From Colwellia maritima (GTDB taxonomy: Bacteria > Pseudomonadota > Gammaproteobacteria > Enterobacterales > Alteromonadaceae): a DNA stretch of 64,000 nucleotides. The position numbers were made by a program, and so were the translations under genes. The stretch is from positions 912,059 to 976,058 of the forward strand of contig NZ_JAKKSL010000001.1 in the NCBI RefSeq assembly GCF_022669015.1. The letters run 5' to 3'. Below the pieces are notes generated by a model. The model saw nothing but the letters and a program-made list of their open reading frames with translations, made no database searches and was not told where the DNA came from. Shown here piece by piece: positions 39,113 through 51,370 of this stretch (its first letter is position 1; each line of letters starts with the position of its first letter).

Positions 39113-39634
39113 ATGGTTATGAATAAACATCAAATTGGCTTTACTTTAGTAGAATTAGTTACCGTTATTATTCTTATTGGGATACTTGCCGTGTCGGTGC
39201 TGCCTAAATTTGATGGAACGGCGAGTTATGAAGCCCATACACATCGCGCACAACTAATATCTGCGTTACGCTTAACTCAGCAACGGGCAATGCAGCAAAC
39301 GGATCATAGTGATAATTATTGCCATCAACTCATTATTGACAATAATCCCTCACGTTATGGTACGCCTGACAGGCTTGATTGCACAGTAACAACGTTTCCA
39401 AATAATTGGCAGCCAGATGCCACGGGGTTTATTGTTGAAGATAAGTATACTGTTAATTTTGGTATAGTCGGAAAATCAAACCCTAGTGCAGTAACGTTTA
39501 ATAGTATGGGACGACCCGTTGCTAATGCTTCGTTGGCTAATAATTGCGAAGGTGGATGTACTGTTAATATTGATAGTGGCCTAGAAACACTGGCAATAGA
39601 AATCGAACCCGAGGGCTATATTCATGCGAAATAG
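39113..39634 (+). CDS. mshC: MshC, minor MSHA pilin
   Basis: A 173-residue prepilin-like protein with the site IG^FTLVELVTVIILIGILAVSVLPKF and a C-terminal Cys pair (NNCEGGCTVNI). No clear Shine-Dalgarno is seen before 39113, and an ATG 6 nt later (39119) is equally possible. It starts 19 nt past the terminator and overlaps mshD by 11 nt. Minor pilins of this type prime assembly of the fibre. Confidence 0.82.
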   Translation: MVMNKHQIGFTLVELVTVIILIGILAVSVLPKFDGTASYEAHTHRAQLISALRLTQQRAMQQTDHSDNYCHQLIIDNNPSRYGTPDRLDCTVTTFPNNWQPDATGFIVEDKYTVNFGIVGKSNPSAVTFNSMGRPVANASLANNCEGGCTVNIDSGLETLAIEIEPEGYIHAK

Positions 39635-40199
39635 ACCTACGGCATTATCAAAAAGTGATACCAAACTTGCCACTGGCTTTACGTTAATAGAGTTAATTGT
39701 CGGTATCGTCGTTTTATCTATTTCCTTATCTGTTATTTCAACCTTGATAGCACCAGCAGAGCAAAAAAGTGCAGACCAAATACTACAAGTTAAAGCGGCA
39801 GAACTTGGTCAAAGCTTATTAAATGATATTAGCTCGCGCGCATTTGATGAAAAATCAGATATGGTTGGTGGTTTACTGCGGTGTGGTGAGCCTAAGTCTG
39901 ATGGCTCAGCCAATCTTTGCACAGATGAGGTGAATTTTGGGCCAGATACCGTATTAGGTATAACCGAAACGAGAGCGACTTATAATGATGTTGATGATTT
40001 CCATGAATATGAACAACGTTATAATGCTCAAGGTGAAGGTTTGCACGCCAGTTATACAAATTTTACAATTTATATAGACGTAACGTACGACGGCGCCTCT
40101 TTAGGTTTAGCTCACCGAGCAGCGAAAAAAATAACGGTGACTATTACCACGCCCTTAGGCACTGAGATTAAATTCGCAACCCATAAGGCTAACTTTTGA
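39624..40199 (+). CDS. mshD: MshD, minor MSHA pilin
   Basis: A 191-residue prepilin: site TG^FTLIELIVGIVVLSISLSVISTLIAPA followed by a region with RCGEP and CTDEVNFGPD. It is co-translated with its neighbours, with an 11-nt overlap at the start and 4 nt (ATGA-type) at the end. It belongs to the PilV/MshD type of minor pilins. Intact. Confidence 0.82.
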   Translation: MRNRPTALSKSDTKLATGFTLIELIVGIVVLSISLSVISTLIAPAEQKSADQILQVKAAELGQSLLNDISSRAFDEKSDMVGGLLRCGEPKSDGSANLCTDEVNFGPDTVLGITETRATYNDVDDFHEYEQRYNAQGEGLHASYTNFTIYIDVTYDGASLGLAHRAAKKITVTITTPLGTEIKFATHKANF

Positions 40200-41102
40200 T
40201 GCCTAATTTTCAATCAAGGCAAAGCGATGTTAAACAAAAGTGTCCAAACCAACAGGCTTTAATTAATAAAAATAATGGCTTTACGCTGTTAGAGTTAATT
40301 ATCGTTATTATTATCCTTGGGGTTATGTCTTTAGGGATAACGAGTTTTATATCATTAAGTACACAAACTTATCTTAATGTTAGTGAACGTGATGATTTGT
40401 TATCAAGTGCTCGTTTTGCTGTTGAGCGGTTAAATCGCGAATTGAGAAATGCCATCCCTAATAGTATCAGAATCACACCAATTACTCCATTTACTACACA
40501 GCAATGCATTGAATTTATCCCAATTAAAGCCAGTACTATTTATACTGATGTTCCTGTAGTGCCTGACAACAAACGAGCGAATATTGATGTTGTTAACTTT
40601 GTTAATTCTCAAGATGCTCCATTTAGTAGTTGCTCTGGTACTTGTCCCGATTACATTGTGGTTTATCCACTGACACCATCAGATGTTTATGATTTTGATA
40701 TAAACTCAGGTGATGGCAAAGTGACACAATTGAAACCATTTTCTGGTTTAACGGGGGATATTTGGACTGTACCGATTGAGCCTACGGGCGGTATGGTATT
40801 CGAACAACATTCACCTACTGACAGGCTTTATGTGTTTGACTCAACCGTGTCTTATTGTGTTAGTAATTTTCAGTTAAAACGCTATCAAGGGAGTAATTTT
40901 GAGCCATCTCAATCATTAACCCCGGCAGGTAGTGAGTCGTTAATGGCTGAGTACGTGGAGTTTGACAAAGATGCTCCCCCCTTTGTCTATTCGCTTACTG
41001 TCATTGCAAAGAAATGCCGTAGTGCAAATTAAGCTGAATTTTAACCGAGATGGCGAAGTGGTAGCGTTTGAAAACGACGTACATATTGAAAATATTCCGT
41101 AG
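40196..41102 (+). CDS. mshO: MshO, minor MSHA pilin (one frameshift)
   Basis: A PilW-type prepilin of about 302 codons with site NG^FTLLELIIVIIILGVMSLGITSFI. The frame breaks near 40985, close to a CCCCCC run, after PPFVYS. The other frame then reads SLQRNAVVQIKLNFNRDGEVV ... HIENIP and stops at 41100, the usual C-terminus of this family. It starts within the mshD stop region. Cys pairs SCSGTC and SYCVSNF are present. Confidence 0.8.
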
Positions 41103-41223
41103 TTAATAACCACTTTATTAATGTTACTAGCCTTGTAATCACTAGGTTTTCTTGCTTTTTATTTGCATGTTTATTAACTTAGGGTTAACGTTGTTTTATG
41201 AGTGTCATAATGATTAACACCAA

Positions 41224-41721
41224 ATGATCAATCGCATATTCCAACTTTCTAAAGTTCCCTCTTCTGTTGAAAAACAAAGCGGTAGTGCACTCATGATGGC
41301 ATTATTCATTCTTGTTGTACTCATTTTGATAGGGAGTGCTTTAATGCGTGTTTTGTCAACCAGTAGCGAAGCAATAGCCCAAGAAGTGATTGGCACACGT
41401 GCTTATATGGCTGCTAATTCAGCTATGCAGGCAGAATTGCAAAAGTTATTTCCGTTAAATCCTGTAGATGAGACAGATTTTCAGTGTGATAGTAATCCTC
41501 CCCCTTATGATTTTTCTACTTCAGGTGCTGATGTTAATGGCTTATATCATTGTAAAGCGGTCACCAGTTGTAATCTTTACGCGACTAATACTTCAACAGG
41601 TGAAAAATTCTATCGTTTAACGAGTATAGGAAAATGCGGTAGCTCTGTTTTGGGTAGCACCAGTACAGACGTTGTTGTCAGCAGTAGAAAAATTCAAGTT
41701 GAAGCAAGGAACTTACCATGA
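41224..41721 (+). CDS. mshP: MshP, minor MSHA pilin-like protein
   Basis: A 165-residue PilX-type protein with a hydrophobic N-helix after SGSALMMALFILVVLILIG (residues about 22-41) in place of the FTLIEL site, as usual for MshP. Cysteines FQCDSN, YHCKAVTSC and GKCGSS are spread through the C-terminal half. It follows the 122-bp mshO spacer and its end overlaps mshQ by four nt. Intact. Confidence 0.82.
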   Translation: MINRIFQLSKVPSSVEKQSGSALMMALFILVVLILIGSALMRVLSTSSEAIAQEVIGTRAYMAANSAMQAELQKLFPLNPVDETDFQCDSNPPPYDFSTSGADVNGLYHCKAVTSCNLYATNTSTGEKFYRLTSIGKCGSSVLGSTSTDVVVSSRKIQVEARNLP

Positions 41722-44700
41722 TTAATCGTTTTATATTGCTTCTTTGTCTATTAGTCTCCGTAATACCTTCTGCTTACGCAGTAGACTGTTTAACTGTTTT
41801 TCCTTCAGGATGGCGTCAAAATACGCCGCCGAATGAACAATTAGTCAACTTCCCTAGTAACACCTCAGGTAACACGCTAACCGATGGTACCATTTTACCT
41901 CGTGGTGATAATTTATACTTAAATTCAACCCTTGGAAATAAAGATGAAATTTTTGTTGGTGCAGTAACAGGCGCGGAAACAACCGCTCGATTATTTTTTA
42001 GAACATCGGTTAGCCGGCAAAATGTCAAGATCAATGAAAATGGTAACCCTGAAGATCTAATTATAGTTGTTGATGGTAGTTTGCAAATCACAGGTGGCAA
42101 TACCGTTATTAATGCTATTATCTACACAAAAGGTGCTATTTCAGTAAATGGTAATGCAAGCATAAATGGTGCCGTTGTTGCTTTAGGAAGTGCTACTAGT
42201 TTTAGCGTTAACTACAATGCCAGTTACATCAACAATGCTGATTTTAATGGTATGTGTGAATCGGCCATTACTCCCATTGCAGAATACCGCTTTGACGAAA
42301 CCGAATATGCAGACACACCTGATGAAATTGTAGATAGTATTGGCGGCTTCAACGGACAGGCAAAATCTAGCCAACCAATAGAAGAAGGTGTGGTCTGTAA
42401 TGCCATTGATCTTTCGGCTATGGGAACTGCTGATTATGCGACATTACCTAAAGATATTTTAAACGACAAAACCGATTTCAGTATTTCTTTGTGGGCTAGA
42501 ACAGCCAAAACCTCAAATCAGAGCTTTCTTTCGGGAGCGGGTGCTACTTATAACGAATTAATCATGTGGTTTACCCATGATACTAATTTTTATCCTTATT
42601 TAAAGGATGTTGCGAATGGCAGTATTAGTACACAATCAATTGCTGATGATAACTGGCATCACATAGTTTGGACTCGCGAAGGCAGTAAAAGTTGTTTGTT
42701 TGTAGATAAACTACTGCAAGGCTGCGTTACGCAAACTACTCTACCATTGAGTATTCAAAGCTTGATTCTTGGGCAAGAGCAAGACAGTATTGGCGGAAAC
42801 TTCGATTCAACTCAAACCTTTGATGGTTTAATTGATGAGCTTTTAGTGTTTGATGAAGCTATTTCACTCGCTGATGTTACTTCGATACATGATAACCAAG
42901 CAGCAGGGCTAGGTTATGATGGCACTGCTCGCACTTGTCCTATTTCTGTTTTCCCTGAGCCTGTGTTAGATCTCCATTTTGACGAAACCAGTTGGAATGC
43001 CACAAATGCTATTATTGATATTAGCGGCAATGAATATCACGCAAATGCCGTGAATGCCATACCAACCTTATCGACAGACGGCGCGATTTGTCGGGCAGCA
43101 GATTTATCAACTTCAGGCATTGATGATTATATTGCGCTAGACAGTACGGCATTGAATAACCGTAATAATTTCTCTATTTCTCTGTGGTATAAAACGCCGA
43201 AAACAAGTAACCAAAGTATAATTTCTGGTGCGAGTGCCGCAAGTTTTAATGAATTGATTTTTTGGTTTAATAATAGTAACCAATTTGGTCCTCATATAAA
43301 AAGTAGCACTAACTCGGTTATTACTAGCAATATTTCTGATGATAACTGGCACCATTTAGTCTGGACGCGTTCAAGCACTAAAAATGTACTTTATCGAGAT
43401 GGTGTGTTGCAAGCAGGAAGCGCTAGTCTACCCAGTGGAGTACTGAACATAACTAGTCTTATTTTAGGGCAAGAGCAAGATTCGCTTGGGGGGAGTTTTG
43501 ATAGCGCACAAGCGGTTGAAGGGCTAGTGGATGAACTATTAGTTTTTGGTAAGGCACTCACGCCTACGCAAGTGGCTACGGTATATAGCAACCAAAGTTC
43601 AGGTTTAAACTTTGATGCCACACCTAGAGTTTGCCCCTTGTTGCCTGAACCTATACTTAATATGCAATTCGATGAACCTTCATGGTCAGGTGATGCAGAT
43701 GAAGTTATTGATGAAACGGGTAATTTCAACAGTCAATCAGTCAATGGTGCAAATACGGCAAACTTAACCCCTGCGATTGCGTCTAATCCTGGAACCTGTG
43801 GTTACGGAACGTTTGATGGGGTTAATGATTATGTTGCATTACCTAACACGTTTGATAACCAACAAGAGAGCTTTACGATAACTGCTTGGATAAAACCCAT
43901 TAATACCAACTCAGGATCACGTATTTTTGCCGACGATGAAAATAATTCGCAAGGGTATGCGCTGAGTTTAGGTGATCCCGGTAGCGGCAAGCTTAGGTTT
44001 TATTCGCGTGGTGTAAATCCCGTATCCGTTGATACTTTAACAAGTGTGATACCTACAGATACTTGGACATTTGTTGCTGCGGTGCATGATAGTGAAGCTA
44101 AAACACGCAAAATATATGTTAATGGTGTGGCGCAAACGGTTACAGGCGGCGGAACAAGCAGTACGTATACAGGGACTTGGGGGATAGATACAGGTATAGC
44201 GACCATTGGTGGTGAATCAGACTTAGGTGAAACGGGTAATCGATTCACCGGGGCAATAGATGAAATACGTATGTACCCAAGTGCTTTAACCAATGCAGAA
44301 ATTAATGATATTCAAAATGAAACACATCAATGCGCAGTTATTGACCATTTTGAAATTAGCCATGATGGTCAAGGCCTTACGTGCCGCCTGAAGCTATCAC
44401 GATCAAAGCATGTGCTGATGCAAGCTGCGCTAATTTGTATATAGGTCCGGCTGATGTGGCACTTTCAATAAATGGTAATCTCGACAAAATTGTCACGGTA
44501 ACGGGTGGAAGTATGTCCACTAGTTTTTCATATATTGATAGTACAAATCCTGCCACACTGAGCTTAGATAAACCTTATCAATGTAAAAATGGTGCTTCAA
44601 CTAGTTGTGATGTGGTGTTTGCTGAGGCAGGTTTTATCTTAGATATTAATGGCGGTAATGATGTTCCATCTTGCGATGATAGTAAGTCTTTATCTATAAA

Positions 44701-46354
44701 AGCAGTCAAGTTAAGTGATGATGGTGTGAGTTGTGCGCCTGCATTTGTTGGTAACCAATCACTTAAATTTGTTTTTGATTATCAAAATCCCGATACGGGC
44801 ACTGTTGTGCCAACACTCGAAGGTGTGAATATGGAGCAATCAGGGGGAAGCCAAACAAAAAACGTAACCTTTGATGGTAATGGCGAGGCTTCATTACCCA
44901 TACAATACAATGATGCCGGTGAATTACAATTTTCAGTTTCCGAGGTTGTTCCGTCAGGCGTAACGTCAGGTGTGTTACAAAAAGTATTTTATCCAACGCA
45001 ATTAGCGGTTTCTACGCCTTTAACCTCAACAGATAGCGATGGTTCGGTTAAACAAAAAGCAGGGCTAGATTTCCCCATAAGTATTGTTGCTCAATGTCAA
45101 GGTGGTACTCCAACTAACAATTATGAACCGCAATCAAATAACACATTACAGTTATCTGTTCAGCAAAAAGAACCGATTGCTAATAAGGGGGGATTGGCAC
45201 TTAGCAATACTAATATTAGTGCAACAAATTTGACACCTTTGGCAACAGCACAATTTAGCAGTGCTAATGAGGTCGCGTTAAATTTTAATGGAAGTTACAG
45301 TGAAGTCGGTATTATTAACCTAGCCGCCAAAGATAGTAATTATATGGGAAATGAGATTAGTTCTGCGGGTTTCAGTACTGTGGGGCGCTTTATTCCTGAT
45401 CATTTTGACGTTGAAATCGCTGAAAAATCATTTAAAAATACCTGTACCCCAGGGGGCGATATTACCAAGTATTTTACTTATATTGGCCAACCGTTTAGTT
45501 ATTTAAACCCACCAGAGATATTGATAACGGCAAAAAATACCGCAGGTGATACCACTAAAAACTATACTGAAGGGAGTTACCAGAAATTAACGTTTGATGG
45601 TGTAGAACGTATATTCCCTACTGCGGACACGAGTAAAGACGGACTTGATCTAACCGATAATAGTATTGATGACGCGCCTAAAATGGCAATAATAGCGAAT
45701 GTTTTTAGTGATTCAGCAATGTTGGTGTCACTTAATCCAGGTGAGATGACTTATACTTTCAAATCGACAGATAATTTTACCTTTACCAAAAATGCTAACT
45801 CGCAAGTTGACCCATTTCAAATGGGTTACGATATTGTTATTAATAGCATTAAAGATTCAGATGACGTAGACGCTAGTATTGCGTTATCAGCTAATAATAA
45901 GGTATCGCCAACGGGGGTAAATCTTCGTTTTGGTCGTTGGGTTGTTGATAATACCTTTGGCCCTGAAACCCGTGATTTGTCTTTGCCAATGGCAATTCAA
46001 TACTGGAATGGCAGTGATTTTGTTACCAACCCCCTTGATAATTGTACAACGTTTACTGCGACTAAGTTAAGTGTTAACGAGACAAACCTAAACCCAGGCA
46101 CAACCACCGCATCTGGTAGCGGTGTTTTTGTTAATGGTATAGCATCTGAAATGACTTTATCTGCACCGGGAACACCTTATCAAGGTGCAGTACCCGTTAG
46201 TTATTTAATTCCTGCCATGCCTTGGCTTCAATACGACTGGGATTGGGATGGTGTAAGCACCAGAGAGTTTAATGAAAACCCATTTGCTACGGCTACTTTT
46301 GGCCAATTTCGTGGTAATGACCGGATAATTTATCAACGAGAAGTAAATAATTAG
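41718..46354 (+). CDS. mshQ: MshQ with three LamG domains (one frameshift)
   Basis: The largest gene of the operon, about 1545 codons. A signal peptide (residues 1-21) is followed by an N-terminal domain (about 25-180), then three LamG/concanavalin-like domains (about 235-390, 470-625 and 695-860). The first two are close copies (NFSISLW, DDNWHH.VWTR, SLILGQEQDS.GG.FDS), showing an internal duplication; each ends with a Cys. After a frameshift near 44380 comes a DUF6701 C-terminal region (about 650 residues) ending AMPWLQYDWDWDGVSTREFN. MshQ is the surface-exposed tip-type protein of the MSHA pilus; LamG domains suggest glycan binding, which is inference. Confidence 0.85.
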
Positions 46355-46470
46355 GTTTTTATAAAATAAATGCTTGAATTAGCCACGAAAATCAACTGAC
46401 ATAATAGAATTGACTTGAATTGTCAGGTATCATTGTTCGATCTGTTATTTGAATTAATAACACGCACTAA

Positions 46471-47547
<1,077 letters not shown>

Positions 47548-47555
47548 GGTCTCCT

Positions 47556-47726
47556 ATGAATAAAATTGATGTTGCTTCTTTGTTATTTAACCCAATTACG
47601 GCGTTAAAAGTACTCCCAAATTCTTCTGGAAAGAATTTGAACAACCGAAGGTTGGCACGAAGTGTGGAGTACAGGATGTACGAAATAATGACTAGCGTCA
47701 ACTCCGTGCTTTTGCCTTGTACTTGA
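47556..47726 (+). CDS. Short ORF in the mreB-mreC spacer
   Basis: This 56-codon ORF fills most of the unusually long 273-bp gap between mreB and mreC. It starts ATG at 47556, 9 nt after mreB, behind GGTCTCCT. The start MNKIDVASLLFNPITALKV is followed by KNLNNRRLARSVEYRMYEI and it ends LLPCT. I recognise no family. The central segment around GGAGTACAGGATGTAC has the look of an intergenic repeat, so it may be non-coding. It has no break, yet coding status is unproved. Confidence 0.3.
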   Translation: MNKIDVASLLFNPITALKVLPNSSGKNLNNRRLARSVEYRMYEIMTSVNSVLLPCT

Positions 47727-47820
47727 ATTAAATCCCTGTGAAGAAACAATCAATTTACCAAGGAGAATTAGCATTAATCAAACTCATTGTTAGAAATTAT
47801 CAACTCATAACTGGTTTTAT

Positions 47821-48715
47821 ATGAATCCAATTTTTAAACATGGCCCATCCGCACAGCACCGACTAGTCTTGGTGCTTTTTTGTTCTATTTTATTGATTTT
47901 TTTCGATCATAAAATGGCGAGCTTTGAATCGTTGCGCGGTTACTTACAGTCTATGGTTAGCCCGCTACAATATCTTGCTAATACACCTAAATTAGCGATG
48001 ACATGGATATCAACTAATGTTGCTACCCGTAGTCAGTTGATGGCAGAAAACCAAAGAGTATCGTTTGAATGAACTAAAATTTCATGAACAAGCTATGCAG
48101 TTAGATATCATTAAGCAAGAAAATGAACGCTTACGCATATTACTCGCGTCACCTTTACGTAGTGAGTTAAAAAAGATGGTGGCCGAAATTCTCTCTGTAG
48201 ATAGTGATCCTTACACTCACCAACTCGTTATTAATCGAGGTGCTAGAGATGGTGCTTATGAAGGGCAGCCTGTACTTGATGCCTTGGGAATTGTAGGGCA
48301 AATATTACATGTTGGACAAACAACCTCTCGCATTATACTCATTACCGACGTTTCTCATGCTGTTCCGGTTAGAATTAAACGTAATGGTTTAAGGTTATTA
48401 GCTTCAGGTAGTGGTCAAATCGATCGTTTAACTCATAATTTTGTACCGCAGAGTGCAGATGTTAAAGTGGGTGATGTATTGGTTACCTCTGGCTTAGGAG
48501 GAAAATATCCTGAAGGGTATCCTGTGGCGACGATTTCGTATGTTAGTAATAACGAATCGAGGGAATTTATGAGGGTTTATAGTACGCCCATTGCCGAAAT
48601 CGATCGTTTACGCTATTTATTGTTATTATCAACAAAAGAGCCTGTGAGTATTTTTGCACCTAAACCTCAGACCGAAACTACTCCGACTGAAGCACAGACA
48701 CAGGTGAATAAATAA
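47821..48715 (+). CDS. mreC: MreC, cell-shape protein (one frameshift)
   Basis: A bitopic inner-membrane protein of about 298 codons that links MreB with PBP2 and RodA. N-terminus: LVLVLFCSILLIFF membrane helix (residues about 16-30), a coiled-coil (LMAENKEYRLNELKFHEQAMQ) and the periplasmic beta-barrels (QLVINRGARDGAYEGQPVLD ... VLVTSGLGGKYPEGYPVA). The frame breaks near 48058; removing one C from AACC restores the coiled coil. Its stop overlaps mreD (TAATG). It ends in a Pro/Thr-rich tail. Confidence 0.9.
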
Positions 48716-49194
48716 TGTTTGCTCGTAATGGTGTTATGATATTGCTGACGTTACTAATTGCCGTAATGGCAAGTATAATGCCGCTACCATTAAGTGTTGA
48801 TGCCTTTAGACCTGATTGGGTACTCATAGTGCTTATATACTGGTGTATGGCTTTACCAGGGCGGGTTAATATTATTACCGCTTGGGTGATGGGGTTTTTA
48901 ATGGATGTTTTACTTGGGTCCGTATTAGGTGTTCATGCGGCCGCTATGGCAATATCTGTCTTTATTGTTGTAGAAAATTATCAAAAAATCCGTAACTTTT
49001 CTATTTGGCAACAAGCCCTTATTACTGGCGTTTTATCTGCGTTATATCATTTAATTGTTTTTTGGTTGCAGCGTTTTTTAATCGACGCTTCTTTTATTAG
49101 CAGTTATTTATATCCTGTGATTACAACCGTTGTGTTGTGGCCATGGGTGTTTTATTTGTTACGTAAAGTACGCCGTCATTTTTCTATTACATAA
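48715..49194 (+). CDS. mreD: MreD, cell-shape membrane protein
   Basis: A 159-residue polytopic inner-membrane protein with about five helices, part of the elongasome with MreB and MreC. FRPDWVLIVLIYWCMALPGRV and GFLMDVLLGSVLGVHAAAMA match the MreD family. The ATG lies within the mreC stop, so translation is coupled. Intact, normal length. Confidence 0.92.
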   Translation: MFARNGVMILLTLLIAVMASIMPLPLSVDAFRPDWVLIVLIYWCMALPGRVNIITAWVMGFLMDVLLGSVLGVHAAAMAISVFIVVENYQKIRNFSIWQQALITGVLSALYHLIVFWLQRFLIDASFISSYLYPVITTVVLWPWVFYLLRKVRRHFSIT

Positions 49195-49213
49195 TTAATT
49201 CATTTGGGGTTGC

Positions 49214-49834
49214 ATGAAACAACTAATTTTGGCTTCACAATCGCCTAGAAGAAAGGCTTTGTTAACGCAACTAGGCTATCAGTTTATCACCCAAGCAGCT
49301 GATATTAACGAATCAGTAAAGCCAAATGAAAATGCTAAAGATTATGTAGTACGCCTAGCAATAGAAAAGGCTCAAGGGATTATGTCAGTATTGCCAGAAC
49401 AAAAACATACGCAGATGATCGTTCTTGGCGCGGATACTTGTGTAGTATTAGATGATGAAATTTTAGGTAAACCGGCAAATGAAGCCGAATGCATAGCCAC
49501 ACTCTTACGTTTATCTAATAAAGAACACCAAGTACTTACGGCTATTGCCGTTGTTGCTGAAGATCAAAATAGCCAAGAGCACAACAATGATGTGATAACT
49601 AAACTGGTGGAAACACAGGTTCAATTTAAGTCATTAACGGTTGATGAAATAAAAGCCTATTGGCGTACAGGAGAGCCTTGTGATAAAGCAGGCTCTTATG
49701 GTATTCAGGGGATAGGTGGTCAATTTGTGACTACAATTAATGGTAGTTACTCTGCTGTTGTTGGTTTACCCTTATACGAAACAGTACAACTTTTGGAGCA
49801 CGTAGGCCTACCATCTAGCCTATCTAACGCATAA
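49214..49834 (+). CDS. maf: Maf-family nucleoside triphosphate pyrophosphatase (YhdE)
   Basis: A 206-residue cytoplasmic enzyme that hydrolyses dTTP/UTP and modified nucleotides. ASQSPRRKALLTQLGY with the SxRR phosphate motif, GADTCVVLDDEILGKP and the GSYGIQGIGGQFVTTINGSYSAVVGLPL motif are complete. It follows mreD by 19 nt and precedes rng, as in E. coli (yhdE-rng). An insertion (about 118-133) is specific to this protein. Intact. Confidence 0.92.
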   Translation: MKQLILASQSPRRKALLTQLGYQFITQAADINESVKPNENAKDYVVRLAIEKAQGIMSVLPEQKHTQMIVLGADTCVVLDDEILGKPANEAECIATLLRLSNKEHQVLTAIAVVAEDQNSQEHNNDVITKLVETQVQFKSLTVDEIKAYWRTGEPCDKAGSYGIQGIGGQFVTTINGSYSAVVGLPLYETVQLLEHVGLPSSLSNA

Positions 49835-49852
49835 ATGAAGGATTAATATCAA

Positions 49853-51309
49853 ATGAGTAGTGAACTATTAATCAATGTAACCCCTAGTGAAACGCGTGTT
49901 GCGTTAATTGAGCATGGCTCTTTACAGGAAGTTCATATTGAACGAGAAGCCAAACGAGGTATTGTTTCAAATATTTATTTAGGCAAAGTTATTAGAGTCT
50001 TACCGGGCATGCAAGCAGCCTTCATTGACATTGGCTTAGAAAAAGCTGCTTTTTTGCATGCGTCGGATATTAATTCAAGATTGATTTTAAAAGAAGATTC
50101 AGATCAGGTACCTGATATTCGTGCTTTGGTGCATGAAGGACAGCATTTAATGGTGCAAGTGGTTAAAGATCCACTCGGTTCAAAAGGGGCGCGATTAACA
50201 ACGGATATAACAATCGCATCAAGGTATCTTGTCTTAATGCCACATGCTACTCATGCGGGTATTTCTCAACGCATTGAAGATATTGAAGAACGAAAACGCC
50301 TAAAAAAATTGTTAGCCCTTACTGTGATGAACAACAAGGTTTTATCGTGCGAACCGCGGGTGAAGGAGCGGGAAAAGACGAATTAAAACACGATGCTGAG
50401 TTTCTGTGTAGAGTTTGGGAAAAAGTAAAAGAACGAAAACAGCGTAAACAAGTTGATTTACCTTTGTATCAAGATCTATCTTTATCATTACGTGTGTTAA
50501 GGGATTTTGTTGGGGTTAAGTTTGAGCGTATTCGTGTTGATTCTAAGTTAACCTACGACCAACTTATTTCATTTACTCAAGAGTTTGTACCAGAGTTAAC
50601 GCAAGTAATGGAATATTATCCTGGTGAGAGGCCTATTTTTGATTTGTTTTCCGTTGAGGTAGAAATTCAACGCGCCTTACAACGTAAAATAGAATTAAAA
50701 TCAGGTGGGCATTTGGTTATTGATCAAACTGAAGCCATGACAACCATTGATATTAATACGGGGGCTTTTGTTGGCCACCGAAATCTTGAAGACACTATTT
50801 TTAGTACGAACATTGAAGCAACTCAAGCAATTGCCAGACAACTAAGGTTAAGAAACTTAGGTGGTATCATCATTGTTGATTTTATTGATATGCATAGCGA
50901 CGACCACAAACGACGTGTTTTAAATAGTTTAGAAATGGCAATGGCAAAAGATAATGTAAAATTTAGTGTTCATGGATTTTCTTCGCTAGGTTTGGTTGAA
51001 ATGACACGTAAACGTACGAGAGAAAGTTTGGAACATGTTTTATGTGGCGAATGTCCTGTGTGCGCAGGACGTGGTAACCTTAAAACAGTTGAGACGGTTT
51101 GTTTTGAAATATTACGCGAAATTGTACGGGTAAATCGCGCCCATGAGGCAGATCAATTTATAGTTTATGCGGCTTCTGCTGTGAGTGAATTTTTAGTTAA
51201 TGATGAATTTCATAGCTTAGCTGAGGTTGAAATGTTTATTGGGAAATCAATAAAAGTACAAACCGAAACTATGTATTCTCAAGAACAATTTGATGTGGTC
51301 ATGATGTAG
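49853..51309 (+). CDS. rng: Ribonuclease G (one frameshift)
   Basis: About 485 codons; an endoribonuclease that matures 16S rRNA 5' ends. It has an S1 domain (about 35-125, RGIVSNIYLGKVIRVLPGMQAAFIDIG), the RNase H-like and DNase I-like regions with TIDINTGAFVG and IIIVDFIDM (Mg-binding Asp), and the zinc link CGECPVCAGRG. The frame breaks near 50310; adding one C to CCC restores APYCDEQQGFIVRTAGEGAGK. Start at ATG 49853 after GAAGGA. It matches the length of RNase G (489 in E. coli) and lacks the RNase E C-terminal half. Confidence 0.92.
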
Positions 51310-51370
51310 CGGAGGCTACAATATTTATTGTTCAACGGCTTTCATTATAATGATAGGAAAATGATTTTTA

